A stretch of DNA of 10,622 nucleotides from Ramicandelaber brevisporus (Eukaryota; Kickxellomycota; Ramicandelaberales; Ramicandelaberaceae), in contig MU602741.1 of NCBI GenBank assembly GCA_025201865.1, positions 12,282 to 22,903 of the forward strand. The letters run 5' to 3'. The notes under the pieces were generated by a model, which saw only the letters and a list, made by a program, of their open reading frames with translations, did no database searches and was not told the DNA's origin. The position numbers and the translations under genes are program-made. The first letter of the stretch is position 1, and each line of letters opens with the position of its first letter. Shown in pieces: positions 1 to 8,134 of this stretch.

Positions 1-250
1 AGCAGAACAACTGGTCACTTTAATTCGCCGATGCCCGCAATCTGGTGGCAGTGAGAGCTGTTACAAAAAAATTGATACTAAAAATGAATGCAGTTTGAAA
101 GTACCATTTTCAGAATCAACACTGCGACTGTGAATAGCTTCAACACCTCTTCTGGCCAATATACGATTGAACATGATATTAATTGAATTGGTGTTTATAT
201 GGGACAGTTGAAACTGTTTAAAAAGGATTTGCATTTAATGTGTTTTTTTT
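1..250. other. 3' flank of the BRCT gene, no gene assigned
   Basis: This stretch lies downstream of the minus-strand BRCT gene and should hold its 3' untranslated region. It is AT-rich, with a T run at 242-252 next to the stop codon. A 14-bp inverted repeat with 6-bp arms (ACAGTT, GA, AACTGT) sits at 204-217. No canonical AATAAA is seen on the minus strand. On the plus strand one frame is open from base 2 to a stop near 130 without an ATG. It could be the tail of a convergent gene entering from the left, but nothing in its translation is recognisable, so no CDS is called. Confidence 0.4.
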
Positions 251-1349
251 TTACTCGCTCCAGTGGGCTGTTTCTGGACCCAAACGGATTTGCCCACTTA
301 CATTAGATCCAAACGCACCAAATCGAGCCATTGTATCCTCATAACTAATCTCAACATTATCTTGACTGCGAATTTGCGTCAATAGACCCAATTCATCTTC
401 TTCCTCCGCGTTATCACGCAAATTATGAGATAAATGATGTTGAATTGACTGTCGATGATGTGGTTGCTGCTGAGCTTGGGGATGATCTCGATTTATAGCT
501 GGATCGTAAACTACTGACGCCATAGGCTCCGAGTCACTATTATCACCACCGCCACCAGCACCGGCAAAGAACCTGCTTTGAACTCGCTCTGGCTGTTGTT
601 GCTGATTCTGCTGCATTGGTTGCTGAAGAGACTGTCTTGAATGTCTATCCCAGCCATGTGCGCGCGTTGTTGCTGATGTATCAAACGCAGTTGCACGCTG
701 CCTCTCATGAACTATTCTCGACGGAGGCAATGGCGGAGGTGGCGCAGCTGCATCAGAGCCAGTATTGGCACCACCAGTTAATGAAACCTCGCCAGAAACA
801 GTCTTGTTTCGCTTTGCGCGCTTCAGAGTATGCATGTTCCAATCGATATCTTCAAAGCGACGCTTTGCATTGTTGTTGATTGCAGCACTGTTCAAACTAT
901 CAACTTCATCATCGTATTGTTCATTATCAAGATGGCTGGATGATAGAGCCGGAATGGATGATGATCTCGTTGCAGCTGTAAAGGCAGCTGAGTGTCGCTG
1001 CTGCTGAGCAGGTTTAGACATCTGATCATTAGCATCATCGTCATCGCTATGGAGCAAGAGTAAATGTGGCAGCGGGGGAGGTGGAATTGGAGGGGGTGGA
1101 AGAGACATGCCATCCAGTCCAGATTGCTGCTGCTGCTGTAGTTGCTGCTGCTGTTGTTGGCGAGTGCCTTGCAGGTACGATGTAAACTGATTATGATTAT
1201 GATTATGATTATGATTTTGCCATTTTTGGTAATCAGGTTCAAGCATTCCAGTTGTCCGCCTAAACCCACCAGCACCACTGAGTCGTCCTGCAGGTTGAGA
1301 CCTCATTGGAGCTAACTGGTCAGGTGAAAGGGGTCTGTCCAGAGGATAC

Positions 1350-1380
<31 letters not shown>

Positions 1381-4300
1381 GCTGTTGCTGCTGTTGACCT
1401 GCGAATGCCTTTGAGGCTCCAAGGATTGATCCATTTGAAGAGATGGACAAAGTACTCATGCCTGGCGGAGGCTTGTAGTGGGGAGGATAGTCTGTTTCAG
1501 GCAGCCGCTCACCGCGTGATTTGCAATCCTCAAGCCATAGTGGAGACACAATGTACTTGCCTTTATTCTTTGCCAGCTGGACTTCACTGAGCTTGTCGTC
1601 GATGCTGCCAGTATGCATCAGATGAGTGTATTTACTGGGATCCACGCTCAGACACGTTTCACCACCCATGGACCAAACCAACTCGCACAATTCGCTTCGT
1701 CGGATAAGAGTGCGTGTTCCAAATGCAACTCTCACGCCAGCCAGTATCTTGGGAGGTTCAGGCAGAGGTGGTGGTGGTGGAAGTTGCTGTAGTTGTAAAT
1801 ATTGGTCATCGTGCGGCTCAATGACAGGTGGAGCTGGTACAAATGAGAGATTGGATGTGGCTGCTGGTTGGTCAGAATGCTTGTTATGTTGTTGATTCTG
1901 TTGATCACGAGAAGCACCATACATGAATGGAGCCAGTTTCCCAACAGCTCGATTCAAGTTGCGATGGAAAACCAGGTCAATTGGAGTCTCATTCACAGCT
2001 GCAGCACGCGCAGAATTGACTGAAGTAGCCGTGCCAGTGGCAGCAGCTGGAGTCACATCTTGGCAAGATTCACTGGATTGATCAGGATGGCCGGAGGTTG
2101 ATGTACGGCCAGCAGCCGGCGTCTTGTGAGGAAGTGGATGCAACACATCAGATCCTTCATCAGTTTGTTCTTTGTTATCAATGTCTTCATCATCCTCAGC
2201 TTCATCGTCAATGATAACAATCGCTTCAGAGTCAGTAACGGCAGCTGTCGCAGGCGTCTTTGCGGATGTTGTTGCTACTGCTGGTGCTGCGGTCTCAGAT
2301 GGTTCCGGTTGATGTATATTGTTATTGTCATTATTATTCTGCTCCGGCTCATCGGTACAGGCGACATCAGTAGACTGTTGCTGTTGTTGCTGCTGCTTCT
2401 GCTGTTGCTGTTGCCTTTGCTGAGAAGATGGGAGAGTAGGACGAGGTTCAACCAATGGGACTATTCTTTCATTTCTGATACAAACTGCAATCCAAGTTTC
2501 ATCCACAACTGGCACATTCCACTTAAGTGCTCTTTTATATTTATCACCTTTGAATGGTCTCTTGCAAACCAATCCATTGTATTTGGATCCAAATGTCTCA
2601 CTAAAATGGAAGCCTAGTGCACGCAATGTTCTGCTATAGTTGGATCTTTCATGCGCTGTAAACCCACTGAATGATATCTTGAAGTTGGCTGCACCAGGCA
2701 GTGGACACAGGTGACGCGGCAATGTCGTGAATATCAATTCATCCAGTGTTAGTGTTGATGAAGAGGTGCGAGGAATGATTGGTGAGAGAGTGCTTGTTGA
2801 TATTGCATGATCAATCCAGCATTCCGTAACAAATGTGCCCAAGTCTGATAATTCACGCATGACTGCATCTGTAGCCTCGGGATCATCATCTGGCTGTTCA
2901 TCGCTTCTGTGGATGCCTCGCAATGGAACTACAACATATCTGCGAGAGGCTGCTGTGATGAAGAAATCTTGACGTGACAACTGGATGCGAATATTACGAG
3001 CATTCAACCCATGAGCATCGGAGGAAGCCGAGATAAAAGTTGCACCTTCTGCTGAAGTGGCGACAGAGATGTTGTCATTCACCTTCGGATTGAAGCCAAG
3101 TGCTGTTATTGTAATGCCAGAGAAGACTCCATCTGGTGACGGATGTGACACCATGCGAGCTGGAATGGTAATAGCTGCCGTTGTTGTTGTTGTTGTTGCT
3201 GTTGTTGCAGGTGGTGGATGATGTTTAACTGTTTCTCGCCTACGAGTTGGAGCTGGAGCTGGCGCAGGTGCAAGCTCTGGGGCAGGGTCAGATACTTCAT
3301 ATTGATATACAGAATCCATGACAGTTGTTGTTGCTGCAGCTGTTCGATTTGGTGGTTTGACTGGCGCTGCATTTGGATATGGATTGACCAAATCATTCCA
3401 GTATTCACGCTCAGCAAATGTAGTGTGTCGCGATTTAGTCTGTTGTTGTTGCCTTTTGTCTACACGTCCCTTGTCAGAAATACCAGCCAACTCGGATGCA
3501 GACTGAGCAGCTGCAGCCGCAGTCGCAGTGGTATGCGCAGTTGCCCTCCGTGAGCCACGTTGCACTCCATTGGTTACGGCTGACGTGGGTGACTCTGGGA
3601 ACATTGTTGTGCGGACTCTCGATGATATAGCTGATAACTTCTGCTGCTCTTTGCCAGCTGCAGCCTGGGCTGGAATCTGCGGCGCAACTTTGGCGAACGC
3701 AGCTGATGTCATTGATCGATGTCTGCCACTGCCGCCAGAACCAGGTTCAGCATTAACGCTCTGCTTCGATACTGCTGCATCCGTCTGTTTCTTTTGCTTG
3801 TCGCTGGCTTTCCGAGCCTGGTGTAAATGAGTTGACACAAGAGAGGTAAACAATGGCCGCAAATCAACCGTGTGCTCACTGATATCAACCAGTTCGCGTC
3901 TTTTCTGAGATATCTCCAGCCACTCAGCACGTACAACTGTTACACTCACAAGCGATGGACCGCGTGGCTGTGACCTATCTTCACTGTTTGTGCTTGCTGC
4001 TGTTAATGACGCTGATGATGACGACTGTGGCAATACAACTCCACTGTGAACCAGTCTACCCTTCGACAGTGCTTCAGTATCAAAATGAGTCTCGATGTAT
4101 TCGTCTGCCGTATATTCAACAAGCGATGCGGGAGGTGCTGAGGCAATGGATGAGGACACAACCACGTCCAGCAGTATTCGCAATACGATTCCATCAGCAA
4201 CTGAAACCTCACTCTTTTCACTGGATAAGCCTTCAACTCCACTCGTATCTAGTGAAGTGGTGTCTGATAGTGGGCCATTAATAGCAATATGAGTGGCCAA

Positions 4301-6082
4301 GTCCAGAGATGATTTCAGTGCTTGAGCTCCACGAATCATGTGTCGTTGCTGTACATTGATACTACCAAGTCCATAGTTATTATTATTATTACTGGTGGTG
4401 TTATTGTTGTTTCTATCATCCTCGTTGTCAGAATTGTCGCTTGATGTCGCTGATGATGTTACTGCTGCATATGCACCATCGTCGCATACACCGCCAGCCG
4501 TCAATATTGCAGATTTGAGAGCACCTCTTCTGGTTGTTGGCACTGAAGGACATAATATCACATGCATTCCTGCGAAATATTGCGGAGGTGGCTCTGGCTG
4601 TGGTTTTGGAGCTGGCTTTACAGCGGCTGGCTTTACAGGTGGAGGGACGGCTGCTTTAATTGTAGTCCGCCTGGCAGCGACTGATGAAACATGGGCTTTG
4701 ATTGGCTGAGATAGTGATGCTGGATCGGCTGCAACTGCACGAACCAGTCTGGCAGGTGGTGGAGGCGGTCTAACTTGCACATAGTCAATACTCTTGTTAT
4801 CATCATCGTCATCATTGTCGTCGTCGTCATCGTCATTTCCGACATCTTGGTCATTATCGTCATCCGTTAACAGCATGAAATGACTCTTAGTTGTAGTAGT
4901 ATCATTGTTATTGTTATTGCTGTTGCTACGTTGACCGTGCAGTAAATTGACATTATCCTCAGTACTCGATGATCTAACTTCATTCCGGAGTTTATGCTTT
5001 TTGTCATTGTTATTGTTGATATTGTTATTGTTAGCATTGTTATTATTCCCCAGATTGGATTTACTAATATCAAAAGGAGGACCATTATACTCGATTCTAT
5101 AGCTATCAACACTTAGTCTCATTTTAGATTTTACACATTCGTCTAACCATTCCAGTTTAATTGTTGGGATTCCATTGCTTGCCGCATACTGCATCTTGGG
5201 ACCATCCGATTGATTAGTGATTAAGTGAGTAGTTTTGATGTTGAGTATTCCATCGTATTTGCCACCTCGTATTGTAATAAAGTCTTGAACAGTCTTGCGT
5301 TCTTCAATAGTAAGACCAGTTGATGAAAACATGCATCCGGCAAATAGCTTGGCTGGATATGCTTCTGCCAACTTCAATGCATCTTCTGATGTTAGCAACT
5401 TGCCACTTCTCTGCAACATATCGTCTATATCATTATCACCATCATCATCATCCATGTTGTTGCTATTGCTGTTTGATCGTTTACTCAATTTAAACACAGC
5501 CATTATCCACTTTTGATCAACAATTACTATGTCTGGCAGATTAGTGGCAGCTGTAATGTGCTTGTCTGAAAATGGATCGCCTGATATTAACACATTGGTC
5601 TCAACCGACAATGTGGTTGTAAATGTGGCTCCTAGTTTGCGTGCAATCTGACCAACTGCCTTCTTGCTCTGAGGTGATAATCCAGTCACGCTAATATTGA
5701 GACCCGTTAACAACCCAGCATCACTCCCATTCAGGCTGGCTGCAGACGCTGCTGCTGCAACAGAAGCTCTGACAGAACCAACTAATGAATCACTCCGCAT
5801 TGACGAGTTGTTGGGTACGAGTGATATCACGGCTGCTGTGGACGATGATGCCGCTGTCGTGGTCGAACTTCCCTTAAAGTTGACACGGCCGGCGGCCGTG
5901 GCTGCAGCTGCAGCTGGTGGAGGTCGGACTGGTATTGTCGCTACATACGAAGAAAGTCGATCTTCATCCTCAGTCAACCGCCTGTCAAGATGCGACACAC
6001 CAGAGCCGACCACAGCCGCCACTGCCGACGTTGTAGTCGCTGTAGTCGTCGTTGCTGTTGTTGCTGCTGACCGAGACGACAT
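251..6082 (-). CDS. TopBP1/Dpb11/Rad4-like multi-BRCT scaffold protein
   Basis: This is a single uninterrupted 1943-residue frame. The start is the first in-frame ATG at 6082; the frame opens two codons earlier at a TTG, and an in-frame stop lies upstream at 6230-6232. I see six BRCT domains, each ending in the hallmark Trp: about 123-201 (W192), 241-331 (W312), 502-746 (split by inserts, W721), 984-1110 (W1089), 1127-1210 (W1197) and 1444-1538 (W1516). Domains 1 and 2 form a tandem like TopBP1 BRCT1/2. Domains 4 and 5 match the second tandem of Dpb11/Rad4, including the PLPG linker and the SFSGF start of the fifth. S/T-G motifs plus a downstream Lys in domains 2 and 5 suggest phosphopeptide pockets. 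Linkers are rich in Gln, Asn, Asp, Ala/Thr and Pro. Family members are nuclear scaffolds that link CDK-phosphorylated replication factors and the 9-1-1 clamp to origin firing and ATR/Mec1 activation. Size exceeds Rad4, Dpb11 and human TopBP1, mainly through low-complexity linkers. Family is confident; strict orthology is inferred. Confidence 0.9.
803..865 (-). other. Candidate bipartite nuclear localisation signal in the BRCT scaffold
   Basis: Residues 1740-1760 of the BRCT protein start with KRR and end with KRAKRNK, with about a dozen residues between. This is the spacing of a bipartite import signal and fits a nuclear protein. The intervening segment holds an acidic-aromatic patch (FEDIDW, W1748), which could also serve as a partner-binding motif. 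The function is inferred from the motif alone. Confidence 0.55.
1190..1216 (-). repeat. Asn-His hexamer tandem repeat within the BRCT gene
   Basis: A tandem hexamer (GATTAT on the plus strand, about four and a half copies) encodes alternating Asn-His residues at about 1623-1631 of the scaffold. It lies in the disordered C-terminal tail after the last BRCT domain. Being a pure hexamer repeat, it can change length without breaking the frame. Confidence 0.85.
1349..1396 (-). repeat. 16-residue polyglutamine tract in the BRCT gene
   Basis: Sixteen consecutive Gln codons, mixed CAG/CAA at one end and mostly CAA at the other, encode residues 1563-1578 just after the last BRCT domain. Shorter Gln-rich tracts occur at 1124-1159 and 2375-2422. 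The near-pure CAA half makes a likely polymorphic microsatellite. The tract sits in a linker and does not interrupt a fold. Confidence 0.9.
2177..2224 (-). other. Candidate SUMO-interacting motif in the BRCT scaffold
   Basis: Residues 1287-1302 read AIVIIDDEAEDDEDID: a short beta-prone hydrophobic core (IVII) followed at once by an acidic run, the textbook layout of a SUMO-interacting motif. It lies in the disordered linker between the fifth and sixth BRCT domains, where it would be exposed. SUMO binding itself is an inference. Confidence 0.55.
4796..4864 (-). repeat. Asp-rich acidic tract in the BRCT gene
   Basis: Residues about 407-429 are nearly all Asp with a few Asn, Gln and Gly, encoded by GAC/GAT repeats. 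The tract lies between the second and third BRCT domains. It is low complexity, and no specific role can be read from it. Confidence 0.8.
5006..5050 (-). repeat. Asn-rich tract in the BRCT gene
   Basis: Residues about 345-359 are almost entirely Asn, encoded by AAC/AAT codons, directly after the second BRCT domain. A second Asn run occurs about thirty residues later, and a third lies inside the split third BRCT domain. Such tracts are usual in disordered linkers. Confidence 0.8.
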
Positions 6083-6214
6083 TTGCAAAAACAGAGTCGT
6101 GATGAAGAAACTACAGGCGCGTGCAAGTGAGTGAGTGTGTTTGTGTTTGTGATTATCAGCAAGAAGACTTTTACAACAATAAAAAAGTAAACAAGTAGAG
6201 AGTAGTTCCGCAGC

Positions 6215-6240
6215 AAAAGTCAGTAAAAGTCAGTAAAAAG
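6215..6240. repeat. 10-bp direct repeat in the BRCT gene leader/promoter
   Basis: Two exact adjacent copies of AAAAGTCAGT lie at 6215-6224 and 6225-6234, followed by a partial third. They are about 135-155 bp upstream of the BRCT ATG. They could be paired binding sites or simple slippage; the sequence does not decide. Confidence 0.7.
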
Positions 6241-6359
6241 AGAACACAGCCAACCAGCTAGCCTATCACGGACACTCACAAAGAGTTTGAGATATTGATC
6301 AAGATGAAGACATCGTTAAAAGTTCATTGTATTTGTATTTTTAAAGCATTACAAGGTAG

Positions 6360-6397
6360 ATTGACTGACTGATTGATTTACCGATCGATTGATTTGT
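6360..6397. repeat. Degenerate GATT/GACT tetranucleotide tract in the La 3' UTR
   Basis: A run of TGAC, TGAT and GATCGATTGATT units lies directly downstream of the La stop codon. It is low-complexity sequence in the presumed 3' untranslated region, with no further meaning visible. Confidence 0.55.
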
Positions 6398-6401
6398 TTA
6401 C

Positions 6402-7736
6402 TTATTTGCGACCACGGCCACGTCCACCACGGCCACCGCGTCCACCACGGCCGCCACGACCGCCACGACCGCCACGACCGCCACGTCCAGAACCAGCGGT
6501 AGTCTTGGAGCTGTTCATGTTCTCAACATACTTCTCCACCTCCTCTTCGGTTGGCAGCTCCAGGGTCAAGGTCGCTTCAGCAATTACGAGTGGCTTCTCC
6601 TTGCTCTGGTCAATCAATGACTGAGCACCACCCTCGGACTTGAGACGGACAAAGGCATAGTCATTGCCATCAGAGTACTCAATGAACGCAAACTTGTCGC
6701 TCCAGTCCATCATATTCGTCTTCAATTCAAAGTACTTGACACCCGATGGAAGGTTGGTGACCTTGAGAAGACGGTCCTTCAGCTCCTCAGCGCTCACCAA
6801 GCGAGCGCCGCTAGCTGGAGCATCGGAGCCGCTGACGGCCTGGCCAGTGACATCGTCGTAGCCCTCAACGTTCTGGCGCTTGGCACCACGCTGGTCCTCC
6901 TTATCCTGGCGAGTGCGCTTCTTGGCAAGAGTGGCCTCGACCTCAGCCTCGTCGCCATAGACGTGGTCTGGGTTGCGGCTATCAATTGGCAGACGGCCCT
7001 CCTCCTGCTTCTTGTCGTGGTACTTTGGCAGGGTCATGACAGCCAGCTCAATTCCGTTGAGCTCAACCTTGTCGAGAGCACCAACCTTCTCCGCATCCTC
7101 CTTGGCGGCAAACTCCACAAACGCCGAGCCCTTGAACTCGCGGTTGACTGGGTGACGGCGAAGACGCACTCCCAGGATCTCACCATGCGAAGACAGAAGT
7201 GCCTCAACCTCATCAACAAGCTTCACTGCCTTCTCGTCGCCACCGTCAGTTGGCAGGTTGCCAACATAAACCGTGCGCGACCACCACGAGTTTGATGGCT
7301 CGTACTTGGTGACACGGCGCACCGACTTGCCATCCTCGCTCAGCTCGAGCAGCTTTTGACCCTCGGCCTTGCCGTAATGCTCGCGCAGCAGCTCAGCAAC
7401 CTTGGCATCCGAAAATGGCTGGTATTCGTCAATCTTGGACTTGCGGTCCTTGTGCAGCAGCTTGTCGAACGGAGCAGCTGGGTGGGCCAATGCGCGCATG
7501 CGCTTGAAGCTCAATGGCAAGCTCAGTGGCACAAACTTGTTCTCGGTGTTATCGTCGCCGCCAACATGCTTTCTCATAAAGTCATCGTTGCGCAGGTTGG
7601 AGTCGGAGAAGTAGAACTCGAGGCACTTGATGGCTTTGGCAGCAACGTCGCCGGTAAGCTCAACTGGCTGAGCTGGAGCTGGAGCAGCAGCAGCAGCAGC
7701 AGTAGTAGTTTCGGTGGCAGCAATCGGCGCGGTCAT
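6402..7736 (-). CDS. La-type RNA-binding protein with RGG tail
   Basis: The protein has 444 residues from the ATG at 7736. The frame is open upstream to a GTG at 7916, but that extension is UTR-like and the La fold begins just after this ATG. The La motif spans about 28-145, with signature FYFSDSNLRNDDF (41-53). RRM1 is at about 153-235, with RNP2-like RTVYVGNLP and RNP1-like FKGSAFVEF. A second RRM at about 322-395 contains FIEY, resembling the xRRM RNP3 pattern of genuine La proteins. A basic linker (about 270-290) may hold nuclear import signals. The tail has seven RGG units ending RGRGRK. La proteins bind the 3' UUU-OH of nascent RNA polymerase III transcripts, protect them from exonucleases and chaperone folding, mainly in the nucleus. 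Odd points: the position of the conserved uridine-reading Gln appears to be Cys38, and the RGG tail is absent from human La and yeast Lhp1. Codons strongly favour AAG and C-ending forms. Confidence 0.93.
   Translation of the reverse strand: MTAPIAATETTTAAAAAAPAPAQPVELTGDVAAKAIKCLEFYFSDSNLRNDDFMRKHVGGDDNTENKFVPLSLPLSFKRMRALAHPAAPFDKLLHKDRKSKIDEYQPFSDAKVAELLREHYGKAEGQKLLELSEDGKSVRRVTKYEPSNSWWSRTVYVGNLPTDGGDEKAVKLVDEVEALLSSHGEILGVRLRRHPVNREFKGSAFVEFAAKEDAEKVGALDKVELNGIELAVMTLPKYHDKKQEEGRLPIDSRNPDHVYGDEAEVEATLAKKRTRQDKEDQRGAKRQNVEGYDDVTGQAVSGSDAPASGARLVSAEELKDRLLKVTNLPSGVKYFELKTNMMDWSDKFAFIEYSDGNDYAFVRLKSEGGAQSLIDQSKEKPLVIAEATLTLELPTEEEVEKYVENMNSSKTTAGSGRGGRGGRGGRGGRGGRGGRGGRGRGRK
6405..6491 (-). 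repeat. RGG-encoding tandem repeat at the end of the La gene
   Basis: A 9-bp-periodic CG-rich array encodes residues 416-444: seven RGG triplets followed by RGRGRK. The antisense frames give long RPP runs, which are not genes. RGG boxes bind RNA and are common arginine-methylation targets. The array could vary in length by unequal exchange. Confidence 0.92.
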
Positions 7737-8134
7737 GTTTTGGAGGAAAAAGAGGAGGAAGGGGAGGTGTTGGGCAGCAAGTTTGTGTGCTTTGTTTTTG
7801 TTGTTGTTGTTGTTGTTGCTTGGGGAAATGAAGAGCGTGTATGCAGTTTCAGGACGGCAAAGTCGATCTTGGAACGAAAAAAAAAGAAAGAAAAAATAAA
7901 TCGTGGCAGGTTGCACGCGTTCTTTTCTTTCAGAGTTTCAAAACCCGCGCGTGTTAAATAAACGTCGGTTGGTTAAACGACATCCAATGAGACTTCTATA
8001 CTACTGTTGTTGATGGGTAATTGTTTTGTGAATAGTAGAAGACGCTTTTAAAGGGCAAAACAAGGAATAAAGGGAAAGAGTATTTACACGAAGGTTAGAC
8101 ACAAGGATGAATGCCTGAACAATGAGCTCACAGC
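7737..8134 (-). promoter_or_regulatory. Spacer between CAP and La genes: CAP 3' UTR plus La promoter and leader
   Basis: No gene is seen in these 398 bases. On the minus strand the last 240 bases before the La ATG contain no upstream ATG. Reading toward the gene, they hold a T/C-rich tract (about 7877-7897), a CAA-repeat stretch (7801-7818) and a pyrimidine-rich block of C/T runs immediately before the start (about 7737-7770). The start context AAAAC before ATG is favourable. This looks like an unstructured, efficiently scanned leader. No clear TATA box is seen; an A/T-rich patch at 7955-7963 is the nearest candidate. The CAP 3' UTR part shows no canonical AATAAA on the minus strand. Confidence 0.5.

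Larger units (their letters stand above)
6083..6401 (-). promoter_or_regulatory. Spacer between La and BRCT genes: La 3' UTR plus BRCT promoter and leader
   Basis: No gene is seen in these 319 bases. On the minus strand they must hold the 3' end of the La transcript and the promoter and 5' leader of the BRCT gene. The leader next to the ATG is pyrimidine- and CA-rich. No convincing TATA box is seen. Three minus-strand ATGs further upstream (near 6312, 6325 and 6347) each open only tiny frames of two to four codons. These would act as short upstream ORFs if transcription starts that far away. The BRCT start has C at position -3, a weaker context than the other genes here. Confidence 0.5.

Noticed and set aside
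204-217. Inverted repeat as a transcription terminator
   Set aside because: The arms are only 6 bp with a 2-base loop, too small to fold usefully, and a hairpin terminator is not expected for a eukaryotic gene.
2126-2617. Plus-strand frame of 163 codons with long Leu runs
   Set aside because: It is the antisense of the BRCT gene; the Leu runs are the complement of Gln codon repeats, and it has no independent domain.
4796-5050. Tandem GTT/GTC/ATT runs considered as a CRISPR-like or satellite array
   Set aside because: They are in-frame codon repeats for Asn and Asp in a continuous coding frame, without spacers.
6083-6088. TTG start two codons upstream of the BRCT ATG
   Set aside because: Non-ATG initiation next to a usable ATG is not expected in a nuclear gene, so the ATG at 6082 was chosen.
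5697-6134. Plus-strand frame of 145 codons over the start of the BRCT gene
   Set aside because: It is a shadow of the Ala/Thr-rich N-terminal coding repeats, with no recognisable feature.
6373-6624. Plus-strand frame with RPP repeats
   Set aside because: It is the complement of the RGG-encoding array of the La gene.
7737-7916. 60-residue N-terminal extension of La from a GTG
   Set aside because: It has no ATG, is Phe/Asn/Lys low complexity from UTR repeats, and known La proteins begin close to the La motif.
7356-7961. Plus-strand frame of 201 codons opposite the La gene
   Set aside because: It is antisense to the La motif region. The La frame shows clear conserved domains, while this frame has Ser/Val runs from complementing repeats.
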